DNA from: Pseudomonas sp. Os17
GTDB lineage: Bacteria > Pseudomonadota > Gammaproteobacteria > Pseudomonadales > Pseudomonadaceae
Direction: 5' to 3'
Length of the DNA stretch: 64,000 bases
Assembly: GCF_001547895.1 (NCBI RefSeq)
Contig: NZ_AP014627.1
Span: 1,367,501 to 1,431,500, forward strand
Shown: piece after piece, positions 16,011 to 24,934 of the stretch
Layout of the letters: every line of letters begins with the position of its first letter
Position numbering within the stretch: the first letter of the stretch is position 1
The notes under the pieces: model-generated
What the model saw: only the letters and a program-made list of their open reading frames with translations
Database searches by the model: none
What the model was told of the DNA's origin: nothing
Translations under genes and position numbers: made by a program

Positions 16011-16303
16011 GCAACCTGGTCAAGCTGCAGGTGCCGATCGAGGCCCACGGCGAGCCCCTGAGCGAACTCACCCTGCGCCGTCCGACGGTGCAGGAAGTGC
16101 GGGCGATCAAGGCGCTGCCGTACAAGATCGACAAGAGCGAAGAAGTCAGCCTCGACATGGATGTCGCGGCCAAGTACATCGCGGTCTGCGCCGGTATTCC
16201 ACCGTCCTCGGTGAACCAGCTGGACCTGGTGGACCTCAACGCCCTGAGCTGGGCGGTGGCGAGTTTTTTCATGAGTGCGGCATCGCAGCCATCGCCGACC
16301 TGA
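16007..16303 (+). CDS. tail assembly protein gp41 (lambda G-like)
   Basis: A 98-residue protein, the tape-measure chaperone of module 2. It contains ELTLRRPTVQEVRAIKALP, similar to gpE of module 1. Near its end the message reads AGT TTT TTC ATG, in which T TTT TTC is a canonical -1 slippery heptamer (16264-16270). The 0-frame product ends ten residues later; the shifted product continues for 54 residues. Confidence 0.9.
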   Translation: MSNLVKLQVPIEAHGEPLSELTLRRPTVQEVRAIKALPYKIDKSEEVSLDMDVAAKYIAVCAGIPPSSVNQLDLVDLNALSWAVASFFMSAASQPSPT

Positions 16304-16434
16304 TCGCTGTCGCCTATGACCTGGCCTGGTTCTGGAAGGTCGACCCCGAACAGATGATGGCCAGGCCACTGGATGTGCTCCGGGAATCCCTGGAGCACGC
16401 GCAACGGATCAATGCGATGCAGCAGGTGCAGTGA
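16270..16434 (+). CDS. gp41 -1 frameshift extension (lambda T-like)
   Basis: The -1 frame entered at T TTT TTC continues HECGIAAIADLIAVAYDLAW, then FWKVDPEQMMARPLDVLRES and an end at MQQVQ, giving a fused product of about 142 residues. The stop TGA overlaps the tape measure ATG. This mirrors the G/GT arrangement of lambda, in which the longer product recruits tube subunits. No start codon with a ribosome-binding site serves this frame, so frameshifting is the economical reading. Confidence 0.82.
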   Translation, partial: HECGIAAIADLIAVAYDLAWFWKVDPEQMMARPLDVLRESLEHAQRINAMQQVQ

Positions 16435-17969
16435 TGGCGTATCGAAAAAGAAACAAGACCAAGGGCCGGCGGCCCAAGCAGGCAAGACAGGCTAAACCGG
16501 CAGCACCTGTGCAGCAGGTCAAAGCCGAAACTGAGGTGGTCAAGCCTGCTGTGGCCGAGAGCGCAAGCAAAGCCGTCGACCCGGAGCTCACCGGCATTCG
16601 CCAAGTGGTGGGCAAGTTCAGGAAAAGCCTGGAAGAAAGTGGTCTGGGAGATCTGGATCTTTCAGGATTGTTCTCTGGGCAGGGCCTATTGACCCCCTTT
16701 GTTGCGGGCATGCAGTCGGCGATCAAGGCGGAGAACATCCAGGCTGTCACTGCTGCCGCGGTCAGGGGGGAGGCAAGTCCGGAGAACGAGCTGGGCAATA
16801 CCGCGCAAAACCTCAAGCACTTTGATGAGGCGGTGGAAAGAATCACTCTCAATGTGGGGGTTGCACTGTTGCCGGCCATCAACAGCATTGTCACGGGACT
16901 TCAGCCCGTACTGACATCGGTCGGTCAATTTGTCGCTGATAACCCCGGGTTGGTGGAGGGGCTAGCGGCCGCAGCAATCGCCTTTACGGTGGCAGCCTCG
17001 GCGGCCACGGTCTTTGCCGCACTGTCCTCGCCTATAGGTTTGGCGATGCTGGCGATTGCTGCGGTAGCCGGTGTGGTGGTGGCCAATTGGAAGCCGGTTT
17101 CACGGTTTTTCATCCAGCTGTGGGGGAAGATTTCACCCACGGTCATGTCCATGGTTGGTCTTTTCAAGGAGGTGTTCGCATGGACGCCCATCGGGCAATT
17201 GATTGCCAACTGGGGGCCGGTCAGCGCTTACCTGAGCGCCCTCTGGCAAGACTTCAGCGCCGGTACCGGGCGGGTGTATCAGGCGTTGAATCTGCTCTTC
17301 AACATGAGCGGGTTTGGGGTGTTGATCAGAAACCTGGAGCCGATCAGAGAGGCTGTCCAGGTGCTTTTTCGCAGCCTGCGAGAGGTTTTCGAGTGGAGCC
17401 CGCTTGGCTTGATAAGCAGTAACTGGCAACCCGTGGTGGGGCTGTTTGCAGCGATCTGGGATCTGATCTGGGCGTTGTCGATCACGGCAAAGAACAACGT
17501 TGCCAGCCTATTCAGTTGGTCACCCGGTGAGGGGATGAGAAAGGACCTCGACGGTTTGATCCAGTGGTTCTCTTCGTTTCGTGAGCGGCTGGAAAAGGTC
17601 CTGGAGCCAATCCGCGAAAAGCTCAGAGCGACCTTTGGCAATTTGCTTGTCAGTGTCACCGGGAGCATCAACTCGCTGACCGAGAGTGTGGTGGAGCACA
17701 ACAACTCGGCAAACCGGGGTGAGGACTCGCTGACCGATAAACCTTCTCCGCTGCTGACCCCGGGCAATTTGCCGCAAAGCTCCAGTTCGCTGCTGCAACA
17801 GGCGGCGGCCAACAATCGCACTCGGCTTGAAGGCGGGTTGCTGTTGCGCTTTGAGAACGCACCTCCCGGCCTGCGTGCCGAACAGGCCAAGACCAATCAA
17901 CCAGGCCTGAACGTGGCTTCGACCCTGGGCTATCGCTCACTTTCCCTAGGAGGTTCCAATGGCGGATAA
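16434..17969 (+). CDS. module 2 tail tape measure protein (short)
   Basis: A 511-residue tape measure. It has a basic N-terminus (KRNKTKGRRPKQARQ), a helical region, a hydrophobic segment (about 165-220) and repeats built on NWxPV followed by FxWSP or FAWTP (NWKPV, NWGPV, NWQPV), as in Mu-like tape proteins. The C-terminus ends LSLGGSNGG. A GTG three bases earlier is an alternative start. It is much shorter than the module 1 tape (874), predicting a tail of roughly 75-80 nm by the 1.5 angstrom per residue rule. Confidence 0.9.
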   Translation: MAYRKRNKTKGRRPKQARQAKPAAPVQQVKAETEVVKPAVAESASKAVDPELTGIRQVVGKFRKSLEESGLGDLDLSGLFSGQGLLTPFVAGMQSAIKAENIQAVTAAAVRGEASPENELGNTAQNLKHFDEAVERITLNVGVALLPAINSIVTGLQPVLTSVGQFVADNPGLVEGLAAAAIAFTVAASAATVFAALSSPIGLAMLAIAAVAGVVVANWKPVSRFFIQLWGKISPTVMSMVGLFKEVFAWTPIGQLIANWGPVSAYLSALWQDFSAGTGRVYQALNLLFNMSGFGVLIRNLEPIREAVQVLFRSLREVFEWSPLGLISSNWQPVVGLFAAIWDLIWALSITAKNNVASLFSWSPGEGMRKDLDGLIQWFSSFRERLEKVLEPIREKLRATFGNLLVSVTGSINSLTESVVEHNNSANRGEDSLTDKPSPLLTPGNLPQSSSSLLQQAAANNRTRLEGGLLLRFENAPPGLRAEQAKTNQPGLNVASTLGYRSLSLGGSNGG

Positions 17970-19203
17970 CTGGCGTGATCGTTTGTTGCCCGCGTCCTTT
18001 CGCGGTGTGCCGTTCTGGGTCGATCAGGCGAAAACCCCGGTGGGCCAGAAAGGTCAGTTGCACGAGTACCCGCAGCGTGACCAGCCGTTTTTCGAGGGCC
18101 TTGGCCAGCAGGCGAAAATCCATGACCTGACGGCCTTTATCGTCGGCGCCGATTGCCTGGAGCAGCGCGACAGGCTGCTCAAGGCCCTGGAGGAGGGCAG
18201 CGGCGAGCTGGTGCACCCCTGGCTTGGGCGGATGCAGGTCAAGGTCGGCGAATGCGAGATGACCCAGAGCCGCCAGGACGGCGGCCTGGTGACCTTCAGC
18301 CTGAAGTTCTATCCGGACCAGCCGCTGCGCTTTCCCTCGGCGGTGGTCAACACCCAGCAGCAGGTGCTGGTGGCCAGCGATACCTTGCTGGGCTCGGCGG
18401 TGCTGCGTTTCGAGTTCGCCACCAATCTGATCAAGCAGGCGCGGATCGGCGTGGACGCGCTGCGCAAGGGGCTGACCGAGGTGTATGCGGTCATCGAGCA
18501 CGAGTTCAAGCCGCTGATCGAGTTCTATGGCGACCTCAACACCCTGGTCAAGGCGGTCAAGGACATACCCAGGGAGCTGAGCACGGAGTTCAAGGGGTTG
18601 CTGGAGGATGTGCGCGGGCTCAAGGATTTTGCCCGCAGCGGCTATCGGCAGATGCTCGCCGATATTGCCCAGCAGGTGGAGGCGGCCCGGCGCATCGATG
18701 CGCCGAAGCTGACCACCGGCAAGGACACCACGGCGGCGGCCGAGGCAGTGGCCAACCTGGTGCAGGATGCGCTGCTGGTGCAGATCGCCCGCCTGGTGTC
18801 GGCGTTGCCGGTAGCCACCCCGGTGGTGAAGCTCAAGAACACCCCGCCCCTGGCGCAGCAGGCCAGCCGGCCGGTGCAGCGCCTGGAGGTGCCGGTGGCC
18901 GACGATGTGCTGGCGCTGCGCGATCAGTTCAATGAGCTGATCTGGCAAGCCTCGCTCAAGGCCGACGCGGTGCATTACCAGGCGCTCAACACTCTGCGTC
19001 AGCAGGTGCAGGGGCACCTCAATGCCGTGGCTTCCTCGGGGGTGCGGCTGGTCAGCCTCAGCCCCAAGAGCAGCCTTCCGGCGCTGGTGCTGGCCTATCA
19101 GCGGTTTGCCGATGCGACCCGGGTCGGCGAAGTGGTGCAGCGCAATCGGGTGCCTCACCCGGGTTTCCTGCCGCCCGCCGACCTGCAAATTGCTCGGGAG
19201 TGA
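17959..19203 (+). CDS. gpN-like baseplate/DNA circularisation family protein
   Basis: A 414-residue protein with the so-called DNA circularisation N-terminal domain (WRDRLLPASFRGVPFWVDQAKTPVGQKGQLHEYPQRD), which in Mu-like tails is a distal-tail component (Mu gpN) despite the domain name. The first 95 residues are conserved; the remainder is helical. It overlaps the tape gene by 11 bases and precedes the gpP-like hub gene, the usual Mu/SfV order. Confidence 0.85.
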   Translation: MADNWRDRLLPASFRGVPFWVDQAKTPVGQKGQLHEYPQRDQPFFEGLGQQAKIHDLTAFIVGADCLEQRDRLLKALEEGSGELVHPWLGRMQVKVGECEMTQSRQDGGLVTFSLKFYPDQPLRFPSAVVNTQQQVLVASDTLLGSAVLRFEFATNLIKQARIGVDALRKGLTEVYAVIEHEFKPLIEFYGDLNTLVKAVKDIPRELSTEFKGLLEDVRGLKDFARSGYRQMLADIAQQVEAARRIDAPKLTTGKDTTAAAEAVANLVQDALLVQIARLVSALPVATPVVKLKNTPPLAQQASRPVQRLEVPVADDVLALRDQFNELIWQASLKADAVHYQALNTLRQQVQGHLNAVASSGVRLVSLSPKSSLPALVLAYQRFADATRVGEVVQRNRVPHPGFLPPADLQIARE

Positions 19204-19206
19204 CCC

Positions 19207-20247
19207 ATGGACGAACTGGCAAATATCGTCACCCTGACGGTGGACGGGCTGGACTACAGCGGCTGGAAGAGCGTGGAGATCAGCGCCGATCTGGAGCGTC
19301 AGTTCCGCACCTTCAGCCTCAACATCACCTGGCAATGGCCGGGGCAGGACTCGCAGGTGCGGATCCGCCCGGGCGCTCGCTGTCAGGTGCGCATCGGTTG
19401 CGACCTGGTGCTCACCGGGCATGTCTACAAGGCGCCGATCAGTTACGACGGCAAGCAGATCAGCCTGAGCATCCAGGGCGGTTCGCTGACCCAGGATCTG
19501 GTGGATTGCGCGGCCATCAACCGGCCGAGTCAGTGGCGCCAGCAGGACGTGCTGAGCATCGTCCGCGCCCTGGCCGGCTCCTACGGGGTCGGGGTGCGCA
19601 GCGAGATCGCCCCGACCGGCAAGCTGCACACCCACAGCATCGTGCCGGGGGAGACGGTGTTCGCCTCCATCGACCGTTTGCTGACCCTGTACCGGGTGTT
19701 CTCCACCGACGACGCCGACGGTTACCTGCTGCTGGCGGCGCCGGGCAGCGGCGGGCGGGCTAGTGATGCCCTGGAGCTGGGCAAGAACATTCTCTCGGCC
19801 AATGCACCGATGGATTTTTCCGCGGTGTTTTCCGAGTACCGGGTGATCGGCCAGCACAAGGGCAGCGATCAGAGCAGCGGGGCGGCGGTCAGCGAAGTGT
19901 CTGGCCGGGCCAGCGATGCAAGGGTTTCGCGTAAGCGGGTCACGGTGATCAACGAAGCCGCGCAACTGAGTGCCGAGCTGGCTCAGCAGCGCGCTGACTG
20001 GGAGTGCGGCACCCGCACCGGCAAGGCCCTGACCACCACCTACCAGGTGCAGGGCTGGCGCCAGAGCAATGGCGATTTGTGGCGCCACAACACCCTGGTG
20101 CGAGTGATCGACCCGGTGCTGGGGTTCGACCGGGACATGCTGATCTCCAAGGTCACCTGGTCGCTGTCCGAGCAGGGCTCGATCACCACCCTGCAGGTGG
20201 CGCCGCCGCAGACCTTCGACGCCAACCCGACAGCCGGCAACACCTGA
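19207..20247 (+). CDS. baseplate hub protein (Mu gpP/gp44-like)
   Basis: A 346-residue hub protein with the gpD-like fold expected of Mu gp44: ANIVTLTVDGLDYSGWKSVEI at the start, then WQWPGQDS, RIRPGARCQVRIGCDLVLTGHV, and a C-terminal part with WSLSEQGSITTLQVAPP. It is the functional counterpart of gene D in module 1. It starts 3 bases after the gpN-like gene. A REP pair occupies the short space before the spike gene. Confidence 0.88.
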   Translation: MDELANIVTLTVDGLDYSGWKSVEISADLERQFRTFSLNITWQWPGQDSQVRIRPGARCQVRIGCDLVLTGHVYKAPISYDGKQISLSIQGGSLTQDLVDCAAINRPSQWRQQDVLSIVRALAGSYGVGVRSEIAPTGKLHTHSIVPGETVFASIDRLLTLYRVFSTDDADGYLLLAAPGSGGRASDALELGKNILSANAPMDFSAVFSEYRVIGQHKGSDQSSGAAVSEVSGRASDARVSRKRVTVINEAAQLSAELAQQRADWECGTRTGKALTTTYQVQGWRQSNGDLWRHNTLVRVIDPVLGFDRDMLISKVTWSLSEQGSITTLQVAPPQTFDANPTAGNT

Positions 20248-20262
20248 AACCCGCGCCTATCC

Positions 20263-20338
20263 GTAGGCGCCGGCTGGCCGGCGAAGGCATCCGGCCCGAA
20301 ACCGCGCAACCCCTGTTCGCCGGCAAGCCGGCTCCTAC
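20263..20338. repeat. inverted pair of REP sequences (REPIN)
   Basis: Two Pseudomonas REP units face each other: GTAGGCGCCGGCTGGCCGGC at 20263 onward and GCCGGCAAGCCGGCTCCTAC ending at 20338. Each is itself an imperfect palindrome, and together they can form a long hairpin. The element fills the gap between the hub and spike genes, the only real gap in this part of module 2. Confidence 0.88.
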
Positions 20339-20355
20339 CCTCCAAGGAACTCAGC

Positions 20356-20862
20356 ATGAGCCTACTGACACGCCTGTTGGCGCGGGGCACCGTGGTGCTC
20401 GCCAACTCGGCCAACAAACTGCAATCGCTGCAAATGCGCCTTACCGCCGGCGAGGTCAACGACGACATGGAGCATTTCGAGCCTTACGGTTTCACCAGCA
20501 ATCCCCTGGCCGGCGCCGAGGGCATCGCCACCTTCCTCGGCGGCGACCGGTCCCACGCGGTGGTGCTGGTGGTGGCCGACCGGCGCTATCGCCTCAAGGC
20601 CCTGGCCGCCGGTGAGGTGGCGATCTACACCGACGAGGGCGACAAGATCCACTTCAAGCGTGGGCGCGTCATCGACATCGACACCGCGACCCTGAACATC
20701 CGCGCCAGCAGCGGCGTCAACATCGACAGCCCGACCCTGAGCATGAGCGGCAAGATCGTCTCCCAGGGCGATCAGCTTGCCGCCGGCATCAGCCAGATCA
20801 ACCACGTCCACAGCGGCGTGCAACCCGGTCCGGGCCAGACCGGCGCGCCGGTGGGAGGTTAA
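20356..20862 (+). CDS. baseplate spike/assembly protein V (Mu gp45-like)
   Basis: A 168-residue membrane-piercing spike. The N-terminal OB-like domain (about 1-100) is followed by a beta-helix (ATLNIRASSGVNIDSPTLSMSGKI) and the tip NHVHSG with His150 and His152, the HxH metal-binding motif found at the tip of Mu gp45 and P2 gpV. It carries the tip role for the module 2 particle. Confidence 0.94.
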   Translation: MSLLTRLLARGTVVLANSANKLQSLQMRLTAGEVNDDMEHFEPYGFTSNPLAGAEGIATFLGGDRSHAVVLVVADRRYRLKALAAGEVAIYTDEGDKIHFKRGRVIDIDTATLNIRASSGVNIDSPTLSMSGKIVSQGDQLAAGISQINHVHSGVQPGPGQTGAPVGG

Positions 20863-20864
20863 GC

Positions 20865-21263
20865 ATGTTCGCCACCTATGACCTGAAGAACGCCCTGACC
20901 CGGGCCGTGGAAATCAGCCTGTTCACCTGGCGCCGCGCCGCCGATGACGATGCCCTGGACGACGATCAGCGCTATGGCTGGTGGGGCGACAGTTTTCCCA
21001 CGGTGGCCGACGACCGCATCGGTTCGCGGCTGTGGCTGCTGCGCCGGGTCAAGCTGACCCGGCAGACCCAGCTCGACGCCGAGTTCTATGCCCGCGAGGC
21101 CTTGCAGTGGCTGATCGACGATGGTCATTGCAACGCCGTCGAGATTCTCAGCGAACGCCTCGATGCCCAGCGCCTGAACCTGCGCACGGTGCTGATCCTG
21201 GCCGACGGCGAACGCCTGGACCTCAACCCCATTCACAGTTGGCAGGTGACCTATGCCGTTTGA
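20865..21263 (+). CDS. baseplate wedge protein gp46 family
   Basis: A 132-residue GP46-family wedge protein (Mu gp46, T4 gp25 role). Conserved stretches are TRAVEISLFTWRRA, RYGWWGDSFP and RLWLLRRVKLTRQT. It follows the spike gene by 2 bases and overlaps gp47 by 11 bases. Confidence 0.92.
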   Translation: MFATYDLKNALTRAVEISLFTWRRAADDDALDDDQRYGWWGDSFPTVADDRIGSRLWLLRRVKLTRQTQLDAEFYAREALQWLIDDGHCNAVEILSERLDAQRLNLRTVLILADGERLDLNPIHSWQVTYAV

Positions 21264-22293
21264 AACCCCTTCGCTGCCGGTGCTGATTCAACGCACCCAA
21301 AGCGACCTGGCCAGCGATTCGCTGCGCCAGTCCGATGCCCAAGTGCTGGCCCGAACCCTGAGTGGGGCCGCCTTTGGCCTGTACGGCTACCTGGATTGGA
21401 TCGCCGAGCAGATCCTTCCGGACAAGGCCGATGAGTCGACTCTGGAGCGCATCGCTGCCCTGCGCCTGAACCAGCCGCGCAAGGCCGCCCAGGCGGCCCG
21501 TGGCAGCGTCAGCTTCACGGCCGCGGCCGGAGCCGTGCTGGATGTCGATACCCTGCTGCAGAGCAGCGACGGTCGCAGTTACAAAGTGACCGCCGCGCGC
21601 ACCACCAGCGCCGGGCTCAACAGCACCACGATCCAGGCGGTCGATGGCGGCGCCCTGGGCAATGCCGGCGCCGGCCTGGAGTTGACCGCGGTGCAGCCGG
21701 TGCAAGGCATCGGCAACGCGTTCACCGTGCTGGCCCCGGGGCTGAGCGGTGGCGTGGCCGAAGAAAGCCTCGAATCCCTGCGCTCCCGGGTGATCCGCTC
21801 CTATCGGATCATTCCCCACGGCGGCTCGGCGGACGACTACGAAACCTGGGCCCTGGAATGCCCGGGGATCACCCGTGCCTGGTGCCGGCGCAATTACCTG
21901 GGGCCAGGCACGGTGGGCCTGTTCGTCATGCGTGACGATGACCCGCAGCCGATCCCCAATGCCGAGCAACTGGCGCAGGTCCAGGCCTATATCGAGCCAC
22001 TGCGCCCGGTCACTGCCGAGGTGCATGTGCTGGCCCCGGTGATGCTGCCGGTGACCTACACGTTGCGCCTGACCCCCGACACCAGCGCGGTGCGCGCCGC
22101 GGTCGAGGACCAGCTGCGCGATCTGCACAGCCGCGAGGCCGGCCTGGGCCAGACCCTGTTGCTCAGCCATATCCGCGAAGCCATCAGCAGCGCCACCGGC
22201 GAGCAGGATCACCGGCTGCTGGCGCCCCTGGCCGATGTTCCGGCGGCGAATAATCAGTTGCTGGTTTTCGGAGGTTGCCAATGGCAGCAATAA
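21253..22293 (+). CDS. baseplate J-like protein (Mu gp47)
   Basis: A 346-residue baseplate J family protein. It has an N-terminal helical part (QRTQSDLASDSL), the GYLDWIAEQILPDKADESTLERIA segment near residues 45-68 that is typical of Mu gp47, beta-rich repeats, and a C-terminal alpha/beta domain (EVHVLAPVMLPVTYTLRLTP). It forms the wedge that clamps the fibres' carrier protein and overlaps the next gene by 13 bases. Confidence 0.94.
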   Translation: MPFETPSLPVLIQRTQSDLASDSLRQSDAQVLARTLSGAAFGLYGYLDWIAEQILPDKADESTLERIAALRLNQPRKAAQAARGSVSFTAAAGAVLDVDTLLQSSDGRSYKVTAARTTSAGLNSTTIQAVDGGALGNAGAGLELTAVQPVQGIGNAFTVLAPGLSGGVAEESLESLRSRVIRSYRIIPHGGSADDYETWALECPGITRAWCRRNYLGPGTVGLFVMRDDDPQPIPNAEQLAQVQAYIEPLRPVTAEVHVLAPVMLPVTYTLRLTPDTSAVRAAVEDQLRDLHSREAGLGQTLLLSHIREAISSATGEQDHRLLAPLADVPAANNQLLVFGGCQWQQ

Positions 22294-22880
22294 GAAGCGC
22301 CGCCCAGTACCAGGATCAGTTGCGCAGCCTGCTGCCCAGCGGCTCGGCCTGGGACCCGGAGCGGGTGCCGGAGCTTGAACGAGTGTTGCAGGGCGTCTCC
22401 CAGGAGCTGGCGCGCATCGACGCCCGGGCCGTTGACCTGCAAAACGAAATGGACCCGGCCAGCGTCAGCGAACTGGTGACCGATTGGGAAAAGGTCATGA
22501 ACCTGCCCGATCCCTGCCTGGGCCTGACCCCGCTGTTCGAAGACCGACGGCTGGCCGTGCGCCGCCGTCTGTTGGCGGTGGGCAGCCAGCGCGCTGCCTA
22601 CTTCGTCGAAATCGCCCGCAGCCAGGGCTACCCCAATGCCAGCGTCACTGAGCTGAGTACCCCGCGCATGGGCCGCTCACGCTTTGGTCATGCGCATTTC
22701 GGCACCTGGCGGGCGAACTTCATGTGGACCCTCAATACCGGCGGCCGCCTGCAACTGGGCCGGCGTTTCGGCGCGAGCTATTGGGGTGAACGTTTTGGCA
22801 TGAATCCGGGGAGCGCCCTGGAGTGCCTTATCCATCGCAGTACACCGGCGCATACACAGGTGTACATCAACTATGACTAG
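22281..22880 (+). CDS. gp48-like baseplate protein (YmfQ/DUF2313)
   Basis: A 199-residue protein of the YmfQ/DUF2313 family, the gpI equivalent of Mu-like tails that carries the fibre. Motifs are YQDQLRSLLPSGSAWD, LVTDWEKVMNLPDPC and ERFGMNPGSALECLIHRSTPAHTQVYINYD at the C-terminus. ATG 22281 with GGAGG upstream is preferred over a TTG six bases earlier. Confidence 0.92.
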   Translation: MAAIRSAAQYQDQLRSLLPSGSAWDPERVPELERVLQGVSQELARIDARAVDLQNEMDPASVSELVTDWEKVMNLPDPCLGLTPLFEDRRLAVRRRLLAVGSQRAAYFVEIARSQGYPNASVTELSTPRMGRSRFGHAHFGTWRANFMWTLNTGGRLQLGRRFGASYWGERFGMNPGSALECLIHRSTPAHTQVYINYD

Positions 22881-22895
22881 AGAAGACAAGCACAA

Positions 22896-24461
22896 GTGGA
22901 TTATCCGAAAAGTGTTCCCAGCGTAGGGCTGGTGAACGGCAAGTTTGTCGACGAGAACCCGGTCACGGGGCAAGTCGGCTCACTGATTTCCTCGCAATGG
23001 GGAAACGCGGTTACCGACGAATTGCTCAATGTGATTCGTGCGGGTGGGAAGGAGCCGGCCGAGGCCGAGCACGACCAGTTGCTGGCGGCGATCAAGGCGA
23101 TCGTCCGGGATTCGATACCGCCAGAGAAGATTCGCAGCACCTTGGCCGAGTACGGCATCACCGACGCCTATACCAAGTCGGTGACCTACACCAAGGCCGA
23201 GATCGAGGCGCTGCTGAAGAACATGTCGGCCCTGCCGGTGGGGGCCATGGTGCCGTTTCCCAAGGGCACGGTGCCGGCGGGGTTCCTGGAGGTGGATGGC
23301 AGTGTGCAGAGCGCTGCGACTTATCCGGATCTGGCGGCTTATTTGGGAACGACCTTCAACACCGGTGGTGAAGGGGCGGGGAATTTCCGTTTGCCGGAGT
23401 CGCGGGGGGAGTTTCTGCGGGGTTGGGATCATGGGCGGGGGGTGGATGCTGGGCGGGCTCTGGGTAGCTGGCAGCCCGACGAATTGAGGAGTCACAAGCA
23501 CGCGCTTGACGCCAACGTCGTTACCGAAACAGGGTCTGGATACGCTGGCGGTATTGCTACCGATGGCAACAAGTACCTGACAGAAACCGCATTCTCAGGT
23601 GGTATGGAAACCCGACCTAGAAACCTTGCGGTGATGTGGTGCGTCAAAGCCTGGAACGCACCGACCAATCAGGGAAGCATCGATGTTGCTGCTCTGGCCG
23701 TTGATGTTCGTAATGCACAGAAAAATGCTGTGGTCGGGATTTGTAAAGGTCTGAAGGTTTCTGCTTCCGGGCTCAGTTCGATCGTTAATGTGGTGGCTGA
23801 GCAGTTGGTGGTCGGTAACGATTTGTCGTTCAAGACACTGGGTGATGTGACTCTCAAGATCAACGCTACGGTCATCGGCGCCAACGGACTGGATACAGGA
23901 GTGCTGACCGGTTCCACCTGGTACAGCGTCTGGGTGATATGGGGAGGTGCTGGGGTTGCGGGTTTGCTGTCGCTCAGTGAGAAAGCTCCTGTGCTACCTG
24001 TGGGTTACACCCACAAGGCCCGGGTCAGTTGGACGCGAACCGACCCCACGGCAAACAAGTTTCTGTTGTCGTTTATTCAGGCGGGTAACTGCGTTCAGTA
24101 CAAGGTGGTTCCGGGTTCCAATGTGCAAAATCTGCCGGTCATGGCTTCTGGGGTTGTCAGCCCCGCTGCGGATGTTGCCGTCTCTGCTTTTGTTCCGCCG
24201 ACGGCGGCAAAAATTTCACTGACTGCCGGTACCAACAACGGCTACGTTGGCTTTGCCCCCAGCAGTGCCTATACCGCGCAAGCACCTGTTTATTTGAATA
24301 CCGCAACGCTCAATGCTGCGCCCTTTGTCGGCGGTTATAACCCGTCTTCGCCGGTACCTACTGCTAATGGTCAGTTTTTGCTGGAAGGACCAACGATTCG
24401 ATTCGGATCTTTTGCGGCGACAGGTGTTTTGCAATGTATTGGATGGGAGGACAACTTATGA
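22896..24461 (+). CDS. module 2 tail fibre, copy a
   Basis: A 521-residue fibre starting with GTG (VDYPKSVPSVGLVNGKFVDE). Residues 1-110 form the baseplate-binding part, and the collar domain spans about 112-195 with YPDLAAYLGTTF and GNFRLPESRGEFLRGWDHGR. A RPRNLAVMWCVKAWNAP linker follows, then a unique C-terminal part of about 260 residues ending IGWEDNL. Its first 193 residues differ from those of the second fibre (25266) only at positions 34, 81 and 188, while the tips are unrelated. Tip base composition is AT-richer than the baseplate genes. The two fibres may be alternatives or be used together. Confidence 0.93.
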   Translation: MDYPKSVPSVGLVNGKFVDENPVTGQVGSLISSQWGNAVTDELLNVIRAGGKEPAEAEHDQLLAAIKAIVRDSIPPEKIRSTLAEYGITDAYTKSVTYTKAEIEALLKNMSALPVGAMVPFPKGTVPAGFLEVDGSVQSAATYPDLAAYLGTTFNTGGEGAGNFRLPESRGEFLRGWDHGRGVDAGRALGSWQPDELRSHKHALDANVVTETGSGYAGGIATDGNKYLTETAFSGGMETRPRNLAVMWCVKAWNAPTNQGSIDVAALAVDVRNAQKNAVVGICKGLKVSASGLSSIVNVVAEQLVVGNDLSFKTLGDVTLKINATVIGANGLDTGVLTGSTWYSVWVIWGGAGVAGLLSLSEKAPVLPVGYTHKARVSWTRTDPTANKFLLSFIQAGNCVQYKVVPGSNVQNLPVMASGVVSPAADVAVSAFVPPTAAKISLTAGTNNGYVGFAPSSAYTAQAPVYLNTATLNAAPFVGGYNPSSPVPTANGQFLLEGPTIRFGSFAATGVLQCIGWEDNL

Positions 24462-24934
24462 ATGGTTTTGCAGTTCGAGCCGATGGCCGGGGTTGCAGGG
24501 CGGTGGACGGTGTCGAGCACTTGCTGGAAGGGGAGGTTTTCTCAGTCGAATATCCGACTCTCGCTCTTAACGCTACCGATAGGTTGGCATTGATTGCCGA
24601 TGAGCGATTCAGGCGTGAGGAAGCCGGTATCGTTGTACAAGGCTTGGCTATTCAAACGGATCGTGCAAGCCAGGCAAAGCTCACTCGAGCCGCAGTAAGG
24701 GCAAGTCGAGATGCCAACTACGTAATCCACTGGAAGTTGGAAAATGGCTCTTTCGTACAGCTCGATGCACGTCAGGTACAGGTTTGTGATAGTGCCGTTG
24801 ATGCTTACGTACAGGCTTGCTTTATGCGTGAGAGCGAGTTGGTTGATGCTGTTGATGCTGGCTTGTATGAGGCGTCGATGCTCATTGCAGGTTGGCCGGC
24901 TGTTGAGTTTTCCGCAGTGCCTGAATTGTTGTGA
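24458..24934 (+). CDS. tail fibre assembly protein (DUF4376-like)
   Basis: A 158-residue protein overlapping the fibre stop by ATGA. The C-terminal half (ASQAKLTRAAVRASRDANYVIHW, LDARQVQVCDSAVDAYVQACFMRES) resembles the DUF4376 domain common in fibre chaperones. The start ATG 24458 is preceded by GGGAGG; a start 24 bases earlier lies inside the fibre. It probably folds the tip of fibre copy a, since it is unlike the small ORF that follows copy b. Confidence 0.8.
   Translation: MNGFAVRADGRGCRAVDGVEHLLEGEVFSVEYPTLALNATDRLALIADERFRREEAGIVVQGLAIQTDRASQAKLTRAAVRASRDANYVIHWKLENGSFVQLDARQVQVCDSAVDAYVQACFMRESELVDAVDAGLYEASMLIAGWPAVEFSAVPELL

Noticed and set aside
17959..19203. DNA circularisation enzyme implied by the domain name
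   Set aside because: In Mu-like tails this domain belongs to a distal tail protein; nothing in the sequence suggests DNA joining activity.
17668..20088. 806-codon minus-strand open frame
   Set aside because: It lies antisense to the module 2 tape, gpN-like and gpP-like genes and has shadow-type composition.
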